Of a DNA stretch of 64,000 nt, positions 61,179 through 64,000 are shown one piece after another. Under the pieces are notes generated by a model. The model was not told the DNA's origin. It saw only the letters and a list, made by a program, of their open reading frames with translations, and ran no database searches. A program made the translations under genes and the position numbers. How positions within the stretch are numbered: the stretch's first letter is position 1; each line of letters begins with the position of its first letter. This stretch comes from JALHVH01 sp963773685 (GTDB lineage Bacteria > Acidobacteriota > Aminicenantia > Aminicenantales > Saccharicenantaceae), in the NCBI GenBank assembly GCA_963773685.1, contig CAVZBY010000005.1, positions 124,001 to 188,000 on the forward strand, written 5' to 3'.

Positions 61179-62081
61179 TTGAACACGGATTCTCACGAGC
61201 ACGCGCCTTCGAAGGACGTCAAAGCCCTGCGCGCCGTCCTCCTGATTACGGCCGTCTTCCTGGGCGTCGAGGTCGTCGGGGGCCTACTCAGCGGGAGCCT
61301 GGCCCTGCTCGCGGACGCGGGCCACATGCTGACCGACGTGGCTTCGCTTCTCCTCAGCCTCATCGCCTTCAAGCTGGCCTCCCGGCCGCGCTCCTCGTCG
61401 AGGACGTTCGGCTGGCGGAGGGCCGAGATCTTCGCCGCGTTCCTGAACGGGATCGCCCTCTGGGGAATCGCAGGTCTCATCGGCTATGAAGCCGTGAAGA
61501 GGATCAGCGATCCGGTCGAGATCAAGGGCGGGCTCATGACGGCGGTCGCGGCGGCGGGCCTCCTTTCCAATATCGCCGGGGGGATGGTGCTTCGCCGTTC
61601 GAAAGAACGCAGTTTGAACATGAGGGGGGCATTCCTTCACGTCATGGCCGACGGCCTGGGGAGCGTGGGCGTCCTTGCCGCCGCCCTGCTGATAGCCGTT
61701 ACGGGCAAGACCTTCTGGGACCCCGCGGTGAGCCTTGCGATCTCCGTCCTGATCGTCCTGAGCTCGGTCCGGCTCGTCCGGGAGTCCTTCCATGTTTTCA
61801 TGGAGGGCGTGCCCGGCCACATCGACGCCGAAGCCCTGGAGAAGGCCCTGGGGGCGGTCCCGGGTGTTCTGTCTGTCCATGACCTCCACGTCTGGACGAT
61901 CACTTCCGGCTTTGTCTCGCTGAGCGCCCACCTGACCGTCCGGAAGGGGGCGGACGCGCGAACCGTCCTCCGCGACGCCAACGAGGTCCTGACCTCGCGC
62001 TTCGGCATCCGGCACTCCACGCTCCAAACCGAGGAGGGCGACGAGCCCGCTTGCCCGACCGGCACCTGCGAAGGCCCCTGA
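61179..62081 (+). CDS. Cation diffusion facilitator (CzcD/ZitB-like metal exporter)
   Basis: A 300-residue inner-membrane transporter with six predicted helices. Metal-site pairs ADAGHMLTD (helix 2) and HVMADGLGS (helix 5) give the HxxxD pattern of zinc-transporting members. The cytoplasmic C-terminal domain (PGVLSVHDLHVWTITSG) is intact, and the tail ends CPTGTC. It exports Zn/Cd/Co by proton antiport. The start is TTG at 61179 after a G-rich site. Confidence 0.92.
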   Translation: MNTDSHEHAPSKDVKALRAVLLITAVFLGVEVVGGLLSGSLALLADAGHMLTDVASLLLSLIAFKLASRPRSSSRTFGWRRAEIFAAFLNGIALWGIAGLIGYEAVKRISDPVEIKGGLMTAVAAAGLLSNIAGGMVLRRSKERSLNMRGAFLHVMADGLGSVGVLAAALLIAVTGKTFWDPAVSLAISVLIVLSSVRLVRESFHVFMEGVPGHIDAEALEKALGAVPGVLSVHDLHVWTITSGFVSLSAHLTVRKGADARTVLRDANEVLTSRFGIRHSTLQTEEGDEPACPTGTCEGP

Positions 62082-62170
62082 GGGGTCATGAAGGCCCCTC
62101 TGGCAACGGGATGAGACCCCGGAGCGTTTTGTCCATTAAGCACCGTGTTCAAGGCAAGGAGGATGCTCGC

Positions 62171-63547
62171 ATGAAGCACAAGCTCGTTTGGATATCGATC
62201 GCATTCGCGGCCATGGCCATTGCCGGGCTGGCCCAAGAGACCGCGGCCACCCTTTCCGATACGCCCGCAGGCCATAACGTCAAGGCTTACTTCCAGGCCT
62301 TTAACGCCGGCGAGGCCGCCATGCGGGACTTCCTGACCGGCCGGGTGGCGAAGGACGCGCTCCGTGAGACGCCCATCGAAACCCGTCTCGAGCGCTACAA
62401 GCAGATGCGGGAGATGATGGGAACCCTCAAGCTCGGGAAGGTCGTCGAGTCCCGGGGTTCCTTCGTGAGCGTCCTCGCCCGGACGACGAACGGCCCGCCT
62501 GTCCGTATGGACTTCGAGTTCGAGCCCAACGAGCCGTTCGGGCTCCTGGGCATCCGCATCGAGGCCATGGACGAGGGCGGGCAGGAGGGGCCGGCCGGGA
62601 CTCCGAAGAAGGACGACGCCGAGCTCGTCGCGGCCGTCAAGGAGCACGGGGAGCGGATCGCCAGGGCCGACGAGTTCTCCGGCGTCATCCTCATCGCCAA
62701 GGACGGCAAGCCCATCTTCGAGCAGGCTTATGGCTATGCCGACCGGGATAAGAAGATCCTGAACCGCGTCGATACGAAGTTCAATCTCGGCTCCATCAAC
62801 AAGTCCTTCACGGGGAGGGCCATCCGCCAGCTCGTCGCCGCGGGCAAGATCCGGCTCGACGATACCATCGGCAAGTTCCTCTCGGATTACCCGAACAAGG
62901 AGGCGGCCTCCAAGGTCACCGTCCGGCATCTGCTCGAGATGAGCGGCGGCGTCGGGGATTTCTTCGGGGAGAGGTACCGGGCGACGCCCAAGGAGAAGAT
63001 CCGGACCCTCGAGGCCTACCTCCCGCTATTCGCCGACAAACCCCTCGAGTTCGAGCCGGGCGCGAAGAGGGTTTACTCGAATGGTGGATACATCGTCCTG
63101 GGCCTTATCATAGCGAAGGCCTCGGGCGAGGATTATTACGACTATGTCCGCGACCATATCTTCAAGCCGGCCGGCATGAACGATTCGTTCTGGCCCCCGA
63201 AGGACACCGATGTCCCGAACCGGGCCATCGGCTACGCACGGGACGGGTCCGATTGGGTATCGAACTACGAGACCCTGCCTGGGCGGGGAAGCTCGGCCGG
63301 AGGGGGCTATTCCACCGCCCCCGACCTGCTCAAATACGTCATCGCCCTGGAAAAGGGGACGTTGAAGGCGACCGACGAGGAATTGCGCGGCGGGATGGGC
63401 ATCGCCGGCGGGGCTCCCGGCATCAACGCCATCCTCGAATGGGACCCGGAGCGGGGATACGCCGTCGTCGTCATGTCCAACTTCAGTCCCCCGAGCGCCG
63501 AGAAGGTCGGCCGCCAGATCCGCGCCTGGCTGCCCCGGAAGCGCTAG
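62171..63547 (+). CDS. Secreted serine hydrolase (class C beta-lactamase fold)
   Basis: A 458-residue protein: signal peptide (1-22), an N-terminal domain of about 130 residues (a DUF3471-like or NTF2-like region with RYKQMREMMGTLKLGKVVES), then a beta-lactamase/transpeptidase-like domain with SINKSF (SxxK), the YSNGGY (YxN) motif, and GMGIAGGAPG near the C-terminus. It may be a D-aminopeptidase, esterase or peptidoglycan-related enzyme. AGGAGG lies eight bases before ATG 62171. Confidence 0.88.
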   Translation: MKHKLVWISIAFAAMAIAGLAQETAATLSDTPAGHNVKAYFQAFNAGEAAMRDFLTGRVAKDALRETPIETRLERYKQMREMMGTLKLGKVVESRGSFVSVLARTTNGPPVRMDFEFEPNEPFGLLGIRIEAMDEGGQEGPAGTPKKDDAELVAAVKEHGERIARADEFSGVILIAKDGKPIFEQAYGYADRDKKILNRVDTKFNLGSINKSFTGRAIRQLVAAGKIRLDDTIGKFLSDYPNKEAASKVTVRHLLEMSGGVGDFFGERYRATPKEKIRTLEAYLPLFADKPLEFEPGAKRVYSNGGYIVLGLIIAKASGEDYYDYVRDHIFKPAGMNDSFWPPKDTDVPNRAIGYARDGSDWVSNYETLPGRGSSAGGGYSTAPDLLKYVIALEKGTLKATDEELRGGMGIAGGAPGINAILEWDPERGYAVVVMSNFSPPSAEKVGRQIRAWLPRKR

Positions 63548-63619
63548 CCTGTGGGGATTGACCGGCGCCGCCGCGCGCCCAGGGCTGAAAACGCGTTTTT
63601 TGCGGCCCCCGGCGTCCTA

Positions 63620-63648
63620 TTGAAATTCCCATAGCGAATCCGTATAAT
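63620..63648 (+). promoter_or_regulatory. Promoter of tRNA-Asp
   Basis: TTGAAA (63620-63625), 17-base spacer and a perfect TATAAT (63643-63648); the tRNA begins 18 bases later. Confidence 0.85.
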
Positions 63649-63665
63649 GACGGAGCCCATTTTGC

Positions 63666-63742
63666 GGGGTCGTAGTTCAGCTGGTTAGAACGCCGGCCTG
63701 TCACGCCGGAGGTCGCGAGTTCGAGTCTCGTCGACCCCGCCA
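63666..63742 (+). tRNA. tRNA-Asp (GTC anticodon)
   Basis: Acceptor GGGGTCG pairs with CGACCCC, the anticodon stem GCCGG/CCGGA encloses the GTC loop (CTGTCAC), the T arm has TTCGAGT, and CCA is encoded. Confidence 0.95.
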
Positions 63743-64000
63743 TCTTATTCCCTGGTTTTCCCCTGATAATTTCCGTTTTCCCTTTCGTTTCCGTTTAAGC
63801 TCCGTTAAGCCAAGTTAGGCGAGATTAGGCAAAATTTGTGACACCGGTGTGACACGGGTATTAGTCTACCTTGGTACGCAATTTATGGCCGGGGTGGTTT
63901 AGAAGCCAAGCGCTAGTGATATTTAAAGCATTGGTCGATAACCCCTCGGACTATAGATCTCCGGTACGCCGAGGTTTTCTCATTTTAAGGAGTCCGACGT
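63743..64000. other. Region after tRNA-Asp, no gene seen
   Basis: Composition drops toward AT-rich. It holds repeated GTTAAGCNNNGTTAAGCC/GTTAGGC phrases (63795-63830) and the dyad TGACACCGGTGTGACAC (about 63838-63855). No ORF. A site beside a tRNA 3' end with foreign-looking composition could be an integration target, but no integrase or repeated tRNA end is in the window. Confidence 0.35.

Noticed and set aside
63483..63743. Minus-strand frame with GSTRLELATSGVTGRRSN
   Set aside because: This peptide comes from the tRNA-Asp sequence read antisense, a well-known spurious prediction.

Overview
This is a GC-rich, gene-dense bacterial chromosomal segment carrying four tRNA genes (Lys, Glu, Val, Asp) and about fifty protein genes. 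It includes housekeeping sets (rplU-rpmA-obgE-nadD-rsfS-rlmH, murA, murB, ligA, nadE, gltA). There is no plasmid, phage or rRNA gene. The mix of secreted peptidases, a GH172 lipoprotein, a bidirectional-type NiFe hydrogenase, two glutamate dehydrogenases and a mitochondrial-type citrate synthase would suit an amino-acid- and sugar-using anaerobe or facultative organism of the Acidobacteriota/Aminicenantota kind. That placement is a weak inference; no marker in the window fixes the phylum.

Layout. 0-9.5 kb: secreted or periplasmic proteins (M55 D-aminopeptidase, small Cys-rich protein, DUF5658-like membrane protein, GH172 lipoprotein, two tandem multicopper oxidases that share a sigma-54-like promoter motif, a glycosyltransferase-like protein). 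9.5-14.5 kb: CapK/PaaK-like ligase, S9 peptidase, a diheme cytochrome joined to a molybdopterin-oxidoreductase-like domain, and a cupin. 14.5-21.7 kb: a large NAD-type glutamate dehydrogenase divergent from a small Glu dehydrogenase, then an unusual PEP-synthase-like ATP-grasp protein. 22-29 kb: hoxF-hoxU-hoxY-hoxH, maturation protease, hypB and hypA, all on the minus strand, with repeat clusters between some of the genes. 30-36 kb: a c-di-GMP signalling operon (GGDEF regulator, histidine kinase, HD-GYP regulator) and tRNA-Val. 36-41 kb: ribosome and NAD genes, DksA-like, ComF. 41-50 kb: Hsp20, rsmI, a nadE/nitrilase pair, a DUF4388-J-TPR protein, ligA, a TPR protein, murB. 50-58 kb: DUF2520 protein, HIT, murA, Met/Thr-pathway enzymes, citrate synthase. 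58-64 kb: lemA-htpX, a lower-GC hypothetical gene, a CDF metal exporter, a serine hydrolase, tRNA-Asp.

Two window-wide properties matter for reading the annotation. First, seven protein genes are broken by ten frame changes, and every one fits a +1 base. At most sites the extra base duplicates its neighbour, so I read these as consensus (sequencing) errors rather than real pseudogenes, and give each gene as one feature. Second, the long intergenic regions are mosaics of dispersed repeats: (A) palindromes with core GCAGGCTTTAGCCTGC, often in head-to-head doublets; (B) C-rich palindromes of the form CCCCCCTTTnnAAAGGGGGG; (C) tandem nonamers GCGAGACRR; and (D) two copies of a 100-155 bp element with paired outer arms and two internal hairpins. 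These repeats are the best candidates in the window for an undescribed system.
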